Of a DNA stretch of 64,000 nt, positions 9,012 through 18,169 are shown piece by piece. The translations under genes and the position numbers were made by a program. This DNA comes from Nonlabens spongiae. GTDB taxonomy: Bacteria > Bacteroidota > Bacteroidia > Flavobacteriales > Flavobacteriaceae. The stretch's first letter is position 1. The number at the start of each line of letters is the position of its first letter. The DNA is taken from assembly GCF_002117125.1 (NCBI RefSeq), contig NZ_CP019344.1:2012501-2076500 (forward strand), in the 5' to 3' direction. The notes under the pieces were generated by a model. That model ran no database searches. It worked only from the letters and a program-made list of their open reading frames with translations, and was not told the origin of the DNA.

Positions 9012-9243
9012 AACATGCCAAGCCCAAAACTTGGCATGTTAGCGTTGGAGATTTTTTTTTGCAGCTGACATGCAAACTATTTGTATTGACATCTCTCTAT
9101 ACAATGGACAGATTTATAAATTTTGCAGACAGCTTTCATATTTCTCGTTATCAACCAAACATGCCAAGACCAAAACTTGGCATGTTAGTGTTGGAGATTT
9201 TTTTTTGTAGCTGACATGCAAACTATTTGTGTTGGCATGTCTC
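9012..9243. repeat. Two direct copies (about 86 bp) of a hairpin-bearing repeat
   Basis: Copies run about 9012-9097 and 9158-9243 (offset 146 bp). Each starts with a perfect 11-bp stem, AACATGCCAAG/CTTGGCATGTT, with a 7-nt loop (9012-9040 and 9158-9186). Each then continues with a shared phrase of the form TTGGAGA, a run of T, GCTGACATGCAAACTATTTGT. The second copy ends with GGCATGTC, echoing the stem. The whole gene-free interval 8898-9268 between gpmI and the flavoprotein gene (both minus strand) holds only this; I see no ORF. It could be a dispersed repeat, a small RNA, or paired protein-binding sites. Confidence 0.8.
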
Positions 9244-9268
9244 GACACGGAGAATGAATGTTTAAATT

Positions 9269-10489
9269 TTACCAAGAATTGACATCTGCAATTCTCCTAG
9301 CGATCATCCACCCTCCCGTCCAGGCATTCTGAAAATTAAAGCCGCCGGTGATGGCATCAATGTTAAGAACTTCACCAGCGAGATAGAGATTCTCATGCCT
9401 TTTTGATTCAAAATTCTTGAAATTGATTTCTTTTAAGTCCACACCGCCGGCGGTCACAAATTCTTCCTTGAAAGTACTTTTACCATTGATTTTAAATACC
9501 GAAGCGGTTAGTGTTTTGGCCAGTACCTCTAGTTTTTTATTGCTGCAATCGGCCCAAGTGGACTCAGCAAGCTCGGCGGTTTGAATTAAATATTCCCAGA
9601 GTCGTTTGGGAAGATCAAACGGTCCGTCGTTCAACACTTTTCTTTTACTGGATTTACGTTTTGCGATGAGGGTTTGATAGCATATTGCCTGATCGATATG
9701 GTTCAACCAATTGATCACAAGATCAAATTTGTAATCCACTTCATTCAATTTATGGGCTCCCCAAGCGCTCATTTTTAAGATCGCAGGGCCTGAAAAACCC
9801 CAGTGAGTAATTAACAACGGCCCGCTGGATTCCAGTTTAAGAAGTGGCACTTCAACACGTGCTTCTAAAGAGATACCAGCCAGTTCCATCAATTTTTTAT
9901 CAACGGCATTGAATGTAAATAGTGAGGGAACTGCTGGAGAAACTGTATGGCCTAAGATTTCCATCATTTCCCAAACTTTGGGATTGCTGCCTGCGGTTAC
10001 GACAAGATTTTTGGCTTGATAAACCTTAGACTTAGTCGAGACCTCCCATAATTGATCTTCTTTTGAAATCGAGATGACGTTTTCGCTTGTTTTTATTTGA
10101 ATTTTATGCTTTCGCGAAAGCGATAAAAAACAATCAATAATCGATTGTGATGAGTCTGAAACTGGGAACATGCGCCCATCATCTTCAATTTTAAGTTCTA
10201 CGCCCCTATCCTCAAACCAGGACACCGTGTCACCCGTCATGAAGGTGTGAAATGGGCCAAGTAATTCCCGCTCCCCACGTGGATAGTTAGTTGACAGGCT
10301 GCGTGGCTCAAAATCGGCATGGGTGACGTTGCAACGGCCACCGCCAGAAATGCGTACTTTTTGTAAAACCTCTTTGCCGCGTTCCAAGATGGCAATGGAG
10401 TGATTCTGAGTTTGCTCAGCGAGATTTATAGCTGTAAAGAAACCGGCCGCTCCACCGCCTATGATGAGGGTGTCGAAAAAATCAGTCAT
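9269..10489 (-). CDS. NAD(P)/FAD-dependent oxidoreductase, HI0933/BaiN family
   Basis: The protein begins MTDFFDTLIIGGGAAGFFTA with the FAD-binding GxGxxG dinucleotide motif, followed by the family signature RISGGGRCNVTHAD (about residue 50) and a C-terminal FAD motif near GGFNFQNAWTGGWMI. These define the HI0933-like flavoproteins, which include the bile-acid enzyme BaiN; the physiological substrate in flavobacteria is unknown. I chose the ATG at 10489 because an upstream start at 10522 would add 11 residues (MLRNVIILPKI) before the conserved N-terminus. A palindrome copy at 10108 is read LSRK. A divergent secreted-protein gene begins at 10660. Confidence 0.88.
   Translation of the reverse strand: MTDFFDTLIIGGGAAGFFTAINLAEQTQNHSIAILERGKEVLQKVRISGGGRCNVTHADFEPRSLSTNYPRGERELLGPFHTFMTGDTVSWFEDRGVELKIEDDGRMFPVSDSSQSIIDCFLSLSRKHKIQIKTSENVISISKEDQLWEVSTKSKVYQAKNLVVTAGSNPKVWEMMEILGHTVSPAVPSLFTFNAVDKKLMELAGISLEARVEVPLLKLESSGPLLITHWGFSGPAILKMSAWGAHKLNEVDYKFDLVINWLNHIDQAICYQTLIAKRKSSKRKVLNDGPFDLPKRLWEYLIQTAELAESTWADCSNKKLEVLAKTLTASVFKINGKSTFKEEFVTAGGVDLKEINFKNFESKRHENLYLAGEVLNIDAITGGFNFQNAWTGGWMIARRIADVNSW
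10108..10121. repeat. 14-nt palindrome GCTTTCGCGAAAGC
   Basis: Perfect copy inside the BaiN-like gene, read as LSRK. Confidence 0.95.
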
Positions 10490-10601
10490 TATTTTTGGAA
10501 GGATAATTACGTTTCTCAACAAAGTTGCGATTATTTTCTTGTTGTTTAAAAGAGTATCTAAAACAGTTTAGTTTAAGATTTTCAGCGGTAATAAATAAAA
10601 G

Positions 10602-10609
10602 TACCTTTG
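10602..10609 (+). promoter_or_regulatory. Candidate -7 element TACCTTTG
   Basis: An exact match to the Bacteroidota TAnnTTTG -7 box, 50 bp upstream of the ATG at 10660. No clear TTG is found at the usual -33 distance. Confidence 0.45.
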
Positions 10610-10659
10610 GCACTAAACATGCACTTAAGCAGTTACTCATTAAGTAATAAGAACCAATA

Positions 10660-11190
10660 ATGAAGACCATATTTTTTGTCACCATACTGCTTTTGCAATT
10701 CACCTTAACAGCTCAAAATCCAGAACGGAACTCACTTTGTGAAGATATCCTGAGTTCCAGAATGGAGTTTCTCGTAGACGGCTCCTTCAATAGCGAGAAG
10801 GCATTAGAGAGACACCTCTCCCGACTCAAGGAATGCGGTCTTGATGATTATGACGTGCAGTTCTTCAGCAATATGAATTACATGTCGGGTATCTTACGTA
10901 AACTCACTCAGGTTAAACCTATTGAGCGATTACTTTACGGAGATCTTTTGAAACAATTAGAAAGTGCCATGGCTACGGAGCGCTATCAGAAACTGAAGAG
11001 CGACACCCTCAAAAGTGAGGAATTAGGCGAGCGCGTAGGAACTGAGCAGACTTGGAAAAAAGACAAATTCCTATTTGAAGAACTCGGAGCTTCTCAACGC
11101 ATTATCGAAGCCGTAGGCAGCTATTTGCGAGAAAATCCCAACAACCAAAAAACCTATCGGGAAATTCTGGAATTTATCCAAAAAAACTGA
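10660..11190 (+). CDS. Secreted protein of unknown function
   Basis: The 176-aa product has a clear Sec signal peptide (MKTIFFVTILLLQFTLTAQ, cleavage after about residue 19). The mature part is mostly alpha-helical and charged by eye, with two Cys residues close to each other in the mature sequence (SLCEDIL and LKECGLD), which could form a disulfide. I recognise no domain. It is convergent with the AraC-type regulator gene and divergent from the flavoprotein. Codon use looks like its neighbours, so it is probably a native lineage-specific gene. Confidence 0.65.
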   Translation: MKTIFFVTILLLQFTLTAQNPERNSLCEDILSSRMEFLVDGSFNSEKALERHLSRLKECGLDDYDVQFFSNMNYMSGILRKLTQVKPIERLLYGDLLKQLESAMATERYQKLKSDTLKSEELGERVGTEQTWKKDKFLFEELGASQRIIEAVGSYLRENPNNQKTYREILEFIQKN

Positions 11191-11210
11191 ATCTAGCTCG
11201 CTATCACGAT

Positions 11211-12083
11211 TTAACGATCAGAAAGGTATTTTTTAGGAGTGGTTCCGTACTTCTTCTTAAAAGCACTTATAAAATGACTGCCCGTACTGTAGCCTACCTT
11301 CAGGCCTACCTCGTTGACATTGTATTTACCGCTGTCTAGTAACTGGCGGGCGTAATCCATTTTGTGATCGAGCGCAAAGCCATGAACCGTATCACCGTAT
11401 ACCTCTTTAAATCCTTCTTTGAGTTTCTTGAGCGAGAGGCCTATTTCAGTTGCAAGATCATTGAGTGATGGTGGATCGATCATGCGCTCGACAACAATCT
11501 CCTTGGCTTTTTTGATTTTACGCATGTTCTCTTCGTCAGCAAGGAAAGGACAGGCGTCAAGATTAGCGTCTTCCTCTTTGTTGAAATATAGCGATAACAG
11601 CTCATAGGATTTCCCCTTGAAATACAGCTGTTTAATCGCATCATTAAGATTGTAATTCATCAATTGATGCAGCGCTACAGCCATTGCCGGAGAAATTTTA
11701 CCGTCCATGTAATACTTCTTACCTTTATTCTCTTCACTCAAGAAACTCACATGATCGGCATCTTGAGAGAATAGACTGTGAAATTTAGTTATGGAAACCA
11801 GAACGGTGATCATCCAGGTGTTTTTCTGGAGCGTGAGATCCATGGGTAGCCCACGCGAGGGGTTGTAAAGCAAATAAGAGTTTTGTTCATCCAGCTGCAG
11901 CTTGTAACTGCCCTCATTAAAGGCCAGTTGCACGGATCCCTTCATACAAAAATGGAACTGTAAATATTTGGAATCTACCTCATTATAGAATTTAGAAGCC
12001 TTGTCATCAGTCTTGAACCTGATCACTTGAAAACCCTTCTCAATAGTCGTGATTTCACCAGCACTTTTTGCGATACTTTCCAT
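11211..12083 (-). CDS. AraC-family transcriptional regulator
   Basis: The 290-aa protein has a cupin-like N-terminal half and a C-terminal AraC DNA-binding domain from about residue 195, with both helix-turn-helix units visible: SLNDLATEIGLSLKKLKEGF and NVNEVGLKVGYSTGSHFISA, ending KKKYGTTPKKYLSDR. It is divergent from hemA-hemC with a 187-bp gap. In flavobacteria an AraC-type gene often sits next to hemA as far as I recall, so it may control heme synthesis or respond to iron or porphyrin status; this is inference from position only. A perfect genome palindrome lies in the shared upstream region (12125). Confidence 0.88.
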   Translation of the reverse strand: MESIAKSAGEITTIEKGFQVIRFKTDDKASKFYNEVDSKYLQFHFCMKGSVQLAFNEGSYKLQLDEQNSYLLYNPSRGLPMDLTLQKNTWMITVLVSITKFHSLFSQDADHVSFLSEENKGKKYYMDGKISPAMAVALHQLMNYNLNDAIKQLYFKGKSYELLSLYFNKEEDANLDACPFLADEENMRKIKKAKEIVVERMIDPPSLNDLATEIGLSLKKLKEGFKEVYGDTVHGFALDHKMDYARQLLDSGKYNVNEVGLKVGYSTGSHFISAFKKKYGTTPKKYLSDR

Positions 12084-12124
12084 ATTAAATTTTATTTAAA
12101 ACGACTCTAAATAATGATGATTCC

Positions 12125-12138
12125 GCTTTCGCGAAAGC
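12125..12138. repeat. 14-nt palindrome GCTTTCGCGAAAGC
   Basis: Perfect intergenic copy, between the AraC regulator and hemA. Confidence 0.95.
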
Positions 12139-12242
12139 GAGACATCTACCACCACTACTGCTCTACCCTCATTTGAAAGCAAAAATAGCCTATTGCGACG
12201 AAAATGGAACTGATGGCGTTATTTTTATACTGCTATTAACTT

Positions 12243-12250
12243 TAATTTTG
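12243..12250 (+). promoter_or_regulatory. Candidate hemA promoter, -7 element TAATTTTG
   Basis: Matches TAnnTTTG exactly and lies 20 bp before the hemA ATG, which would give a short leader. No convincing TTG at -33 is seen. Confidence 0.5.
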
Positions 12251-12270
12251 CGCACGATCGATGTAGAAGT

Positions 12271-13521
12271 ATGGGATCAAATCATTCTAAAAATCAATCT
12301 TTTTACTGCATAGGAATTTCCTACCGCAAAGCAGATGCTGAGCTGAGAGGTCATTTTTCCCTAAGTGAAGATGCGATCCATAACCTGATTCTACAAGCAA
12401 AGAATGAAGAAATCAATTCTCTTGCAGCCATTTCCACTTGCAACCGTACCGAGATCTATGCCTTTGCCGAAAGTGAAGATCACCTCATGCAGCTTTTATG
12501 CGCTCACTCTCATGGAAGCATGGAGGAACTGAAAAACATTGTTTCCGTCTATAAATGTGAACAAGCTATCGATCATCTCTTTAAGGTAGGTACGGGACTT
12601 GACAGTCAGATTCTAGGCGATTTTGAGATCATAGGTCAACTGAAAAAAGCATTCAAGCAGGCTAAAGGCCTCAAAATGCTGAATGCCTACATGGAGCGGT
12701 TGATTAACGCCGTAATTCAAGCCAGCAAACGCATTAAAACCGAAACTAACTTGAGTAGCGGTGCGACCTCAGTGAGTTTTGCGAGTGTTCAATATATTTT
12801 AGAGAACTACGGTAGGCAGTCGCTGGATATCTTGTTGTTCGGTACGGGTAAGATAGGACGCAATACCTGTGAAAATCTGGTAAAACATACCAGTAATAAA
12901 AACATCACCCTCATCAACCGCACAAAGGATAAAGCTGAACGTGTCGCAGGTCGTTTTAATCTTGAAGTGAAAGATTATGCACAGCTCGAGGTTCAGATCG
13001 CTCAAAGTGATGTTCTCATCGTTGCAACCGGAGCTCAAAATCCTACCGTGAGTAAAGAACTAATCGTTACACAACGACCGCTGTTGATTTTAGATCTTTC
13101 CATTCCTAAAAATGTTAAGGAAAACGTGAGAGAACTGGATAATGTAACTCTCGTACACCTGGATGAGCTATCTCAAATTACGGCACAAACAATGAGTGAT
13201 CGCGAGGTTTTCATCCCTCAGGCTAAAGAAATCATCGATGAGATAAAAGCCGATTTTCAAATGTGGGAACGTTCCAGAGAATTTGCACCTACTATGCAGG
13301 CTCTCAAATTTAAACTTGCCATTCTCAAAGACGCTGAGATAAAGAGCAATCGCACCAAATTTGAAAACTTTAATCAAGAACAGGTAGATGCTATTTCTGA
13401 CCGGATCATTCAAAAAATCGCCGGCCATTTTGCTAACCACCTGCGTAAAGAAGATGAAAACACAGAGGAGACTCTGGATTTATTGAACAAGATCTTCAAG
13501 CTTGACAGCGTCGCCAGCTAA
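12271..13521 (+). CDS. hemA: Glutamyl-tRNA reductase
   Basis: The 416-aa protein catalyses the first step of C5-pathway tetrapyrrole synthesis, reducing Glu-tRNA(Glu) to glutamate-1-semialdehyde. The catalytic Cys57 lies in AAISTCNRTEIYA; GLDSQILGDFEIIGQLK and the NADPH site ILLFGTGKIGRNTCENL follow; the C-terminal dimerisation helices end the protein. Length is typical. It is followed after 9 bp by hemC, so the two are in one operon. The expected next genes hemD/hemE are not found here; a toxin-antitoxin pair follows instead. Confidence 0.96.
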   Translation: MGSNHSKNQSFYCIGISYRKADAELRGHFSLSEDAIHNLILQAKNEEINSLAAISTCNRTEIYAFAESEDHLMQLLCAHSHGSMEELKNIVSVYKCEQAIDHLFKVGTGLDSQILGDFEIIGQLKKAFKQAKGLKMLNAYMERLINAVIQASKRIKTETNLSSGATSVSFASVQYILENYGRQSLDILLFGTGKIGRNTCENLVKHTSNKNITLINRTKDKAERVAGRFNLEVKDYAQLEVQIAQSDVLIVATGAQNPTVSKELIVTQRPLLILDLSIPKNVKENVRELDNVTLVHLDELSQITAQTMSDREVFIPQAKEIIDEIKADFQMWERSREFAPTMQALKFKLAILKDAEIKSNRTKFENFNQEQVDAISDRIIQKIAGHFANHLRKEDENTEETLDLLNKIFKLDSVAS

Positions 13522-13530
13522 AATTATTCC

Positions 13531-14502
13531 ATGACCATAAGAATAGGTACTCGAGATTCTGAACTTGCTATGTGGCAAGCCACCACTGTTCAATCGTTAT
13601 TGCAAGACCTAGGTCATGAGGTGGTTTTGCATCCCGTGAAATCTCAAGGCGATCTAAATCTTACGGAACCTCTTTATGAAATGGGAATTACTGGAATTTT
13701 CACTAAAACGCTTGATGTAGCTCTTGTGAAAGGTGAGATCGATATTGCGGTACACAGCCTGAAAGATGTACCTACGCAGCTTCCAAAAGGTATGGTTCAA
13801 GCTGCGGTTTTGCCACGACATTCCCATAAGGATATTTTGGTTTATAAAAAGTCCTTCAACCCTGACGAAGACATGACTATTGCCACAGGCAGCTTGCGAC
13901 GCAAAGCGCAATGGTTGAACAGTTTTAGCGCCCACAAAGTGGTCGACCTGCGTGGAAACGTGAATACCAGACTCGCTAAACTCGCTTCAAATGAAGATTG
14001 GGATGCTGCGATTTTTGCGAAAGCGGGACTGGACCGCATCGGACTATTGGGCAAACTCAAGTCTAACTATGGCTTTGAATATACTGACCTAGACAGTTTT
14101 ATCCCTGCACCAGCACAAGGTGTAATGATGGTCGCTGCAATGGGAGAACATAAAGAACTCCTCAACGTCCTTTCAAAAATCAATGATTTTGATGCGCAAG
14201 TTTGCACAACTATCGAGCGTACTTTTTTAAGGACTTTAGAAGGTGGTTGCACGGCACCTATCGGCGCTATTGCGATTCATAAAGAAAATGAGGTCGATTT
14301 TAAGGCATGTTTATCCGGTCTGGATGGCAAACAGCATTTGGTCGTGAATAAGAAATGGCGATGTCCAAAATCTAGCGTAACGTCTTCTCAAAAAGATAAA
14401 ATTCTTGATCAAGCGATTCTTTTTGCTGAAAACTGTGCGAAAGAACTTCTAAAAAATGGTGGTAAGGATTTGATGGCGGAGATTAAGAGGGAATTGGATT
14501 AG
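13531..14502 (+). CDS. hemC: Hydroxymethylbilane synthase (porphobilinogen deaminase)
   Basis: The 323-aa enzyme joins four porphobilinogen units into hydroxymethylbilane. It starts TIRIGTRDSELAMWQA, has the HSLKDVP motif at 75-81, the ATGSLRRKAQ and DLRGNVNTRL segments that bind substrate, and Cys240 in LEGGCTAPIG that carries the dipyrromethane cofactor. It lies 9 bp after hemA. Downstream, a 64-bp gap leads to the toxin-antitoxin pair, so the heme operon appears to end here or to be interrupted. Confidence 0.96.
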   Translation: MTIRIGTRDSELAMWQATTVQSLLQDLGHEVVLHPVKSQGDLNLTEPLYEMGITGIFTKTLDVALVKGEIDIAVHSLKDVPTQLPKGMVQAAVLPRHSHKDILVYKKSFNPDEDMTIATGSLRRKAQWLNSFSAHKVVDLRGNVNTRLAKLASNEDWDAAIFAKAGLDRIGLLGKLKSNYGFEYTDLDSFIPAPAQGVMMVAAMGEHKELLNVLSKINDFDAQVCTTIERTFLRTLEGGCTAPIGAIAIHKENEVDFKACLSGLDGKQHLVVNKKWRCPKSSVTSSQKDKILDQAILFAENCAKELLKNGGKDLMAEIKRELD

Positions 14503-14566
14503 CATTTTTCGGTAATTTTACGCTTTTCATTCAGTAAATTTTCATATTTTAGTTGAAAAGTTCGTT

Positions 14567-14971
14567 ATGAGTGCTATTGATATACCTCCAAAAATTTCGG
14601 ATAGTCAAGTCATCAATTATGTGCGATCTGAAAGACTAGGAAGAAAACAGGTAAGACAGTTTAAAGAAATCACGCGTTCTACAGATAAGGTAATATCAGT
14701 ATGGTTTAATGTAAGTGAAAAAACGTTCCAAAATTACCGCAGTTCAAATGGTAAGTTGAGTATTAATTTCAAAGAAAAACTGGTTTTGCTGATTTCGCTT
14801 TATAAACAGGGCGAAAAGGTATTTGGTTCAAAACAAGCTTTTATCGATTGGCTCGAGAAGCCCAACTTCCATTTTGATCAGAAAAAACCTGTCGATTTTT
14901 TTAACACTATTTCTGGAATTAGATATATCGAAGACAGACTTACGGGAATGGAGTATGGTGATAATGGGTGA
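14567..14971 (+). CDS. MbcA/ParS/Xre-type antitoxin
   Basis: The 134-aa protein has an N-terminal helical DNA-binding region and a C-terminal toxin-binding (DUF2384-like) region: the phrase KVFGSKQAFIDWLEKPN is characteristic. It overlaps the RES toxin gene by 4 bp (GTGA), the classical type II arrangement with the antitoxin first. An inverted pair TTTTCA (14539) / TGAAAA (14554) lies just upstream and could serve in autoregulation, though the signal is weak. It should neutralise the RES-domain toxin encoded next to it. Confidence 0.87.
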   Translation: MSAIDIPPKISDSQVINYVRSERLGRKQVRQFKEITRSTDKVISVWFNVSEKTFQNYRSSNGKLSINFKEKLVLLISLYKQGEKVFGSKQAFIDWLEKPNFHFDQKKPVDFFNTISGIRYIEDRLTGMEYGDNG

Positions 14972-15426
14972 TTTTGGAAATCTATAGAATCTCACATACG
15001 CTTTATTCCAGAAAACTTTCCAGCTCTGGCGCGGCAAACCGCTGGAACTTTGATGGCGATTATGTAATCTACACGGGTTCGTCACGATCGCTTTCTACAT
15101 TAGAATTGGTCGTTCATAGAAACTCGATCGTCCCGCTTCCCGATTATGAGGTGATGATCGTCTCGATAGCCGATGAAGAAAAGCTCTTTGAGCAGATCAG
15201 GATTCAGGACTTACCAGATAATTGGCGGTCGATCAAATCCTATTATAAGCTGCAGAAAATAGGCTCGGAGTGGTACAAACAAAAGAGGACGCTAGTGCTT
15301 AAAGTTCCCTCAGCCATTGTTCCTCAAGAACATAATTATATTATTAATACTGAGCATCCCGATTTTAAAGATAAGGTATCTTTAGTACGTCAGGAGGCTT
15401 ACTTTTTTGATGAGCGATTGTTTTAA
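14968..15426 (+). CDS. RES-domain toxin (NAD+-degrading family)
   Basis: The 152-aa protein starts at a GTG overlapping the antitoxin stop. It has the RES-family features: an Arg near the start (IYRISH), the GAANRWNFDGDYVIYTGSS block (RWN plus YT.SS) and STLELVVH with the conserved Glu. Characterised RES toxins degrade NAD+, causing growth arrest; that activity is inferred here. The typical GGRWN is GAANRWN here. The gene ends 10 bp from the convergent AsmA-like gene. TA pairs of this type are often acquired horizontally; position after hemC is unusual for a hem operon. Confidence 0.88.
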   Translation: MILEIYRISHTLYSRKLSSSGAANRWNFDGDYVIYTGSSRSLSTLELVVHRNSIVPLPDYEVMIVSIADEEKLFEQIRIQDLPDNWRSIKSYYKLQKIGSEWYKQKRTLVLKVPSAIVPQEHNYIINTEHPDFKDKVSLVRQEAYFFDERLF

Positions 15427-15436
15427 ATCAATTGCG

Positions 15437-18163
15437 TTATTTCTTCTTCTCCTTCACCGTATCATTCTTTTTCCCAAACAACCCACGCAACAATCCACCG
15501 GCGGCTTCTTTGATTTTGTCCTTGTCGTCTTTTTCAGAAGCAGGTGTATTACTCGTAGATGTGCTGTCTTGAGTTTGTGTATTGCCAGAACTGCCACCAT
15601 TTAAAATATCCTTGATTCCTTGTTTAGGATCATTTCCTTGTAAAATATCGTTCACCGCACCAGATAGTGCCTGCTCACCTTTATCCTTTAGTTTTTGCTT
15701 CTGAATTTCTACAATCTGATTGGTCAAGTTAGTCACGGCACTTTGTAAATCTACATTAACTTGAGGCGATGTCATCGCACCACCTAGTCGTATGGGCAGT
15801 GGGACGGTAATTTGATTCACTTCTTTTGCCTCAAGCTTAGCCAGTAAACTAGCACCTTCTTTTCCAAAATACTTGGCAGGAAGATTCAGGTCGAGTACAT
15901 AATTCATTTCATTGGTCAAACTGTGGCTACCGCTAGCGGTAACTTTGATATCCTTAATATTAAAATCAAACGGACTTACTTGTACCGCTCCATTGCTGAA
16001 GTTCAGTTTTGTGGTAAAATCAGACAGGTTCAAAGCATCTAAATCGATGAAATCTACTCTCTGATTGATCCTGCTCAAAAGTGGATTTTGGCTTACATCT
16101 ACATCTTTAGTCAGTAGTTGTGCAATGGCGTCACCTGCAAGGCTCGATATGATAGGAGACAGATCATTATTCAAATCTCCTGAAAAGTTGATATCAGTAT
16201 TCATCGTACCATCTAGAGCGCCAATGATAGGAACCAAATTTTGAAACATTTCAAAACCTTGGAAAGATTGAGCGATATCCAGATTCTTCATGTCCAGCGC
16301 CATGGTAAATTTAGGCGTTTCACCTTTGGTACTTAGAGAACCATTGACTCCTATTGCTCCGTTGAAAATATTAGTGCGCACGTTATTGAGCGTCATGGTT
16401 TCATCACGCACGATCGCAGATCCACTCACATTTTTAAGCGTCAACCCATCGTATAGGACTTGGTTTGCCGTAAAGTCAAGCGATGCATCCAGAAATGCTG
16501 GGATTTTGATGGCTTGCTCTGTAGGCGTGCTTTGTTGAGTGGCTGTTGATTGGTTCGCTTTCGCGGAAGCGGAATCACCACCATCTTCACTCGCCGTCAT
16601 AAAGTCCGAAACATCAAACGTATTTGAAGAAACATTGAACCTTCCTTTCAGACCCTGATCCTGCAGTAAAAATCCGATCAAGTTATCGATGTTACCACTC
16701 GCCTTAAGATCTGTGTTGCCTGTTTGAGCCAGCATCTCATTCAATTTGATGCGAGAAGTACTCAAATCAAGGTTAGCCTTGCTGATGATAAATGGTTTGG
16801 TAAATGCACCACCCAAATATTTAAAATCGCTCAGTCTAGCAGTACCATTAGTATTGATGCGTTCATAGCGCTCTTTTTCTATGCTTTCCATATCAAATCG
16901 CGCAGCCATATCAAGAGCGAGACGACCATCAAGGTTTACACCGTCTGGCATGGGGAAAGCTCTGGTAAGATTTGCAAAATCTAGGTTACCCTTTGCATTG
17001 ACATCCACTTTCATATTGCCGGTCAAATCCTTGATCATCGCGTTACCGGTAAGGCGATCCTGCCCTATGTTGAAGGCGGTGTTTTTGATATCGAGATAGG
17101 TATCCTCTACAAGGCCCGTATCGTTTACTAAATGCGCATCAATATTAATATTGGTAATTTTTTGAGGAAGATCCGGATATTGAACCGAAGCATTTTGCGA
17201 GACTACTTTGATATTTAATGTTGGAATGTAGGTGTCATCTACCGTTCCTTTAATTGCTCCATCTACTTTGAAATCGCCAGTGGTCGTGATCCCATCGAGA
17301 TTAGTCCTGTAGGTTTCAGGTATTAGGGCAAAGAAATTTTTGAAATCAGAAGTAGGTGCATTGAATGAAAGGTCCACGATGGTTGATTCATCTTCAAGGT
17401 CTATAAATCCCTCAAAAACCAGTTCTAGTTCATTGATCAAAGCCTTGTTATCTTGAAACGTGTACTTCTGATTCTCCAGATCCATTAAGATATCAGCATC
17501 CAGCTTGACCTGCTGACCCGTTAAATAAGCTATGTCGTTAAGCGAATAAAAGACCTTGGCCTCTGTCATGGTCTCGAGTGTACTTTCTCCCAAACTGAAA
17601 TCTCCATTACCGCTGTGATTCATATCTACGATTTCCAATATGTTTTTGGTAACGGCATCGTCGTATATGATTCGGGTATTATTTACCTGATAATGTTTTA
17701 GGTCTAAAGAGAAACCACCGCTGCTTTCGGCTTGAGTGGTGCTCGTAGTTGCCGTTGAATCCACCACAGCGACGTCCCAGCTAGAAACGCCCTCTTCATT
17801 AACTTGAAGACGTGTAAACGCTTCACTGATCGCAAGCTCATTAACCCTTATAGGTTCGCGAGCTCCATTGAATAAATCTCCAATAGGTAAGTCCAGTTTA
17901 ACTTCGTTACCGAAGAAAAGGGTATCTCCGGCAAATGGTGCTTTGTTGATTACAGAAAGCTCATTGATCTCAAGACGAGCATCAGGGAAGGCGCTGAAGA
18001 GGCTTAAATCCACATCGGCAAAGTCGACTTCTGCATTCAGCGCTTTATTGAGCTCGGTTTTGATGAGTTCCGCAATTTTATCCTTAAAAAGATAGGGTGT
18101 CGCAACAAGTAGTATTACGAGCACGACAATAACAATTCCCAGAATTTTAAAAAACTTTTTCAT
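15437..18163 (-). CDS. AsmA-family envelope protein
   Basis: The 908-aa protein has one N-terminal membrane anchor (about residues 5-26, KILGIVIVVLVILLVATPYL) followed by LIKTELNKALNAEVDFADVD and a long beta-rich body, as in AsmA/TamB-like proteins thought to help lipid transport between inner and outer membrane. Near the C-terminus are a Gln/Lys-rich helix, a Ser/Thr-rich segment (SSGNTQTQDSTSTSNT) and a very basic tail. A one-mismatch palindrome relative lies at 16557-16570, read ASAKA. It lies 6 bp downstream of the transporter gene on the same strand. Substrate unknown. Confidence 0.88.
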   Translation of the reverse strand: MKKFFKILGIVIVVLVILLVATPYLFKDKIAELIKTELNKALNAEVDFADVDLSLFSAFPDARLEINELSVINKAPFAGDTLFFGNEVKLDLPIGDLFNGAREPIRVNELAISEAFTRLQVNEEGVSSWDVAVVDSTATTSTTQAESSGGFSLDLKHYQVNNTRIIYDDAVTKNILEIVDMNHSGNGDFSLGESTLETMTEAKVFYSLNDIAYLTGQQVKLDADILMDLENQKYTFQDNKALINELELVFEGFIDLEDESTIVDLSFNAPTSDFKNFFALIPETYRTNLDGITTTGDFKVDGAIKGTVDDTYIPTLNIKVVSQNASVQYPDLPQKITNINIDAHLVNDTGLVEDTYLDIKNTAFNIGQDRLTGNAMIKDLTGNMKVDVNAKGNLDFANLTRAFPMPDGVNLDGRLALDMAARFDMESIEKERYERINTNGTARLSDFKYLGGAFTKPFIISKANLDLSTSRIKLNEMLAQTGNTDLKASGNIDNLIGFLLQDQGLKGRFNVSSNTFDVSDFMTASEDGGDSASAKANQSTATQQSTPTEQAIKIPAFLDASLDFTANQVLYDGLTLKNVSGSAIVRDETMTLNNVRTNIFNGAIGVNGSLSTKGETPKFTMALDMKNLDIAQSFQGFEMFQNLVPIIGALDGTMNTDINFSGDLNNDLSPIISSLAGDAIAQLLTKDVDVSQNPLLSRINQRVDFIDLDALNLSDFTTKLNFSNGAVQVSPFDFNIKDIKVTASGSHSLTNEMNYVLDLNLPAKYFGKEGASLLAKLEAKEVNQITVPLPIRLGGAMTSPQVNVDLQSAVTNLTNQIVEIQKQKLKDKGEQALSGAVNDILQGNDPKQGIKDILNGGSSGNTQTQDSTSTSNTPASEKDDKDKIKEAAGGLLRGLFGKKNDTVKEKKK

Positions 18164-18169
18164 ATCAAC

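Noticed and set aside
9012..9243. Simple terminators for gpmI or the flavoprotein
   Set aside because: T-runs are not adjacent to the stems in a consistent way on the minus strand, where both genes lie, and the duplication extends beyond the stems.
14011..14024. HemC sequence TTTTTGCGAAAGC as a further palindrome copy
   Set aside because: At least three mismatches to GCTTTCGCGAAAGC; it encodes the conserved IFAKAGLDR of HemC, so similarity may be accidental.
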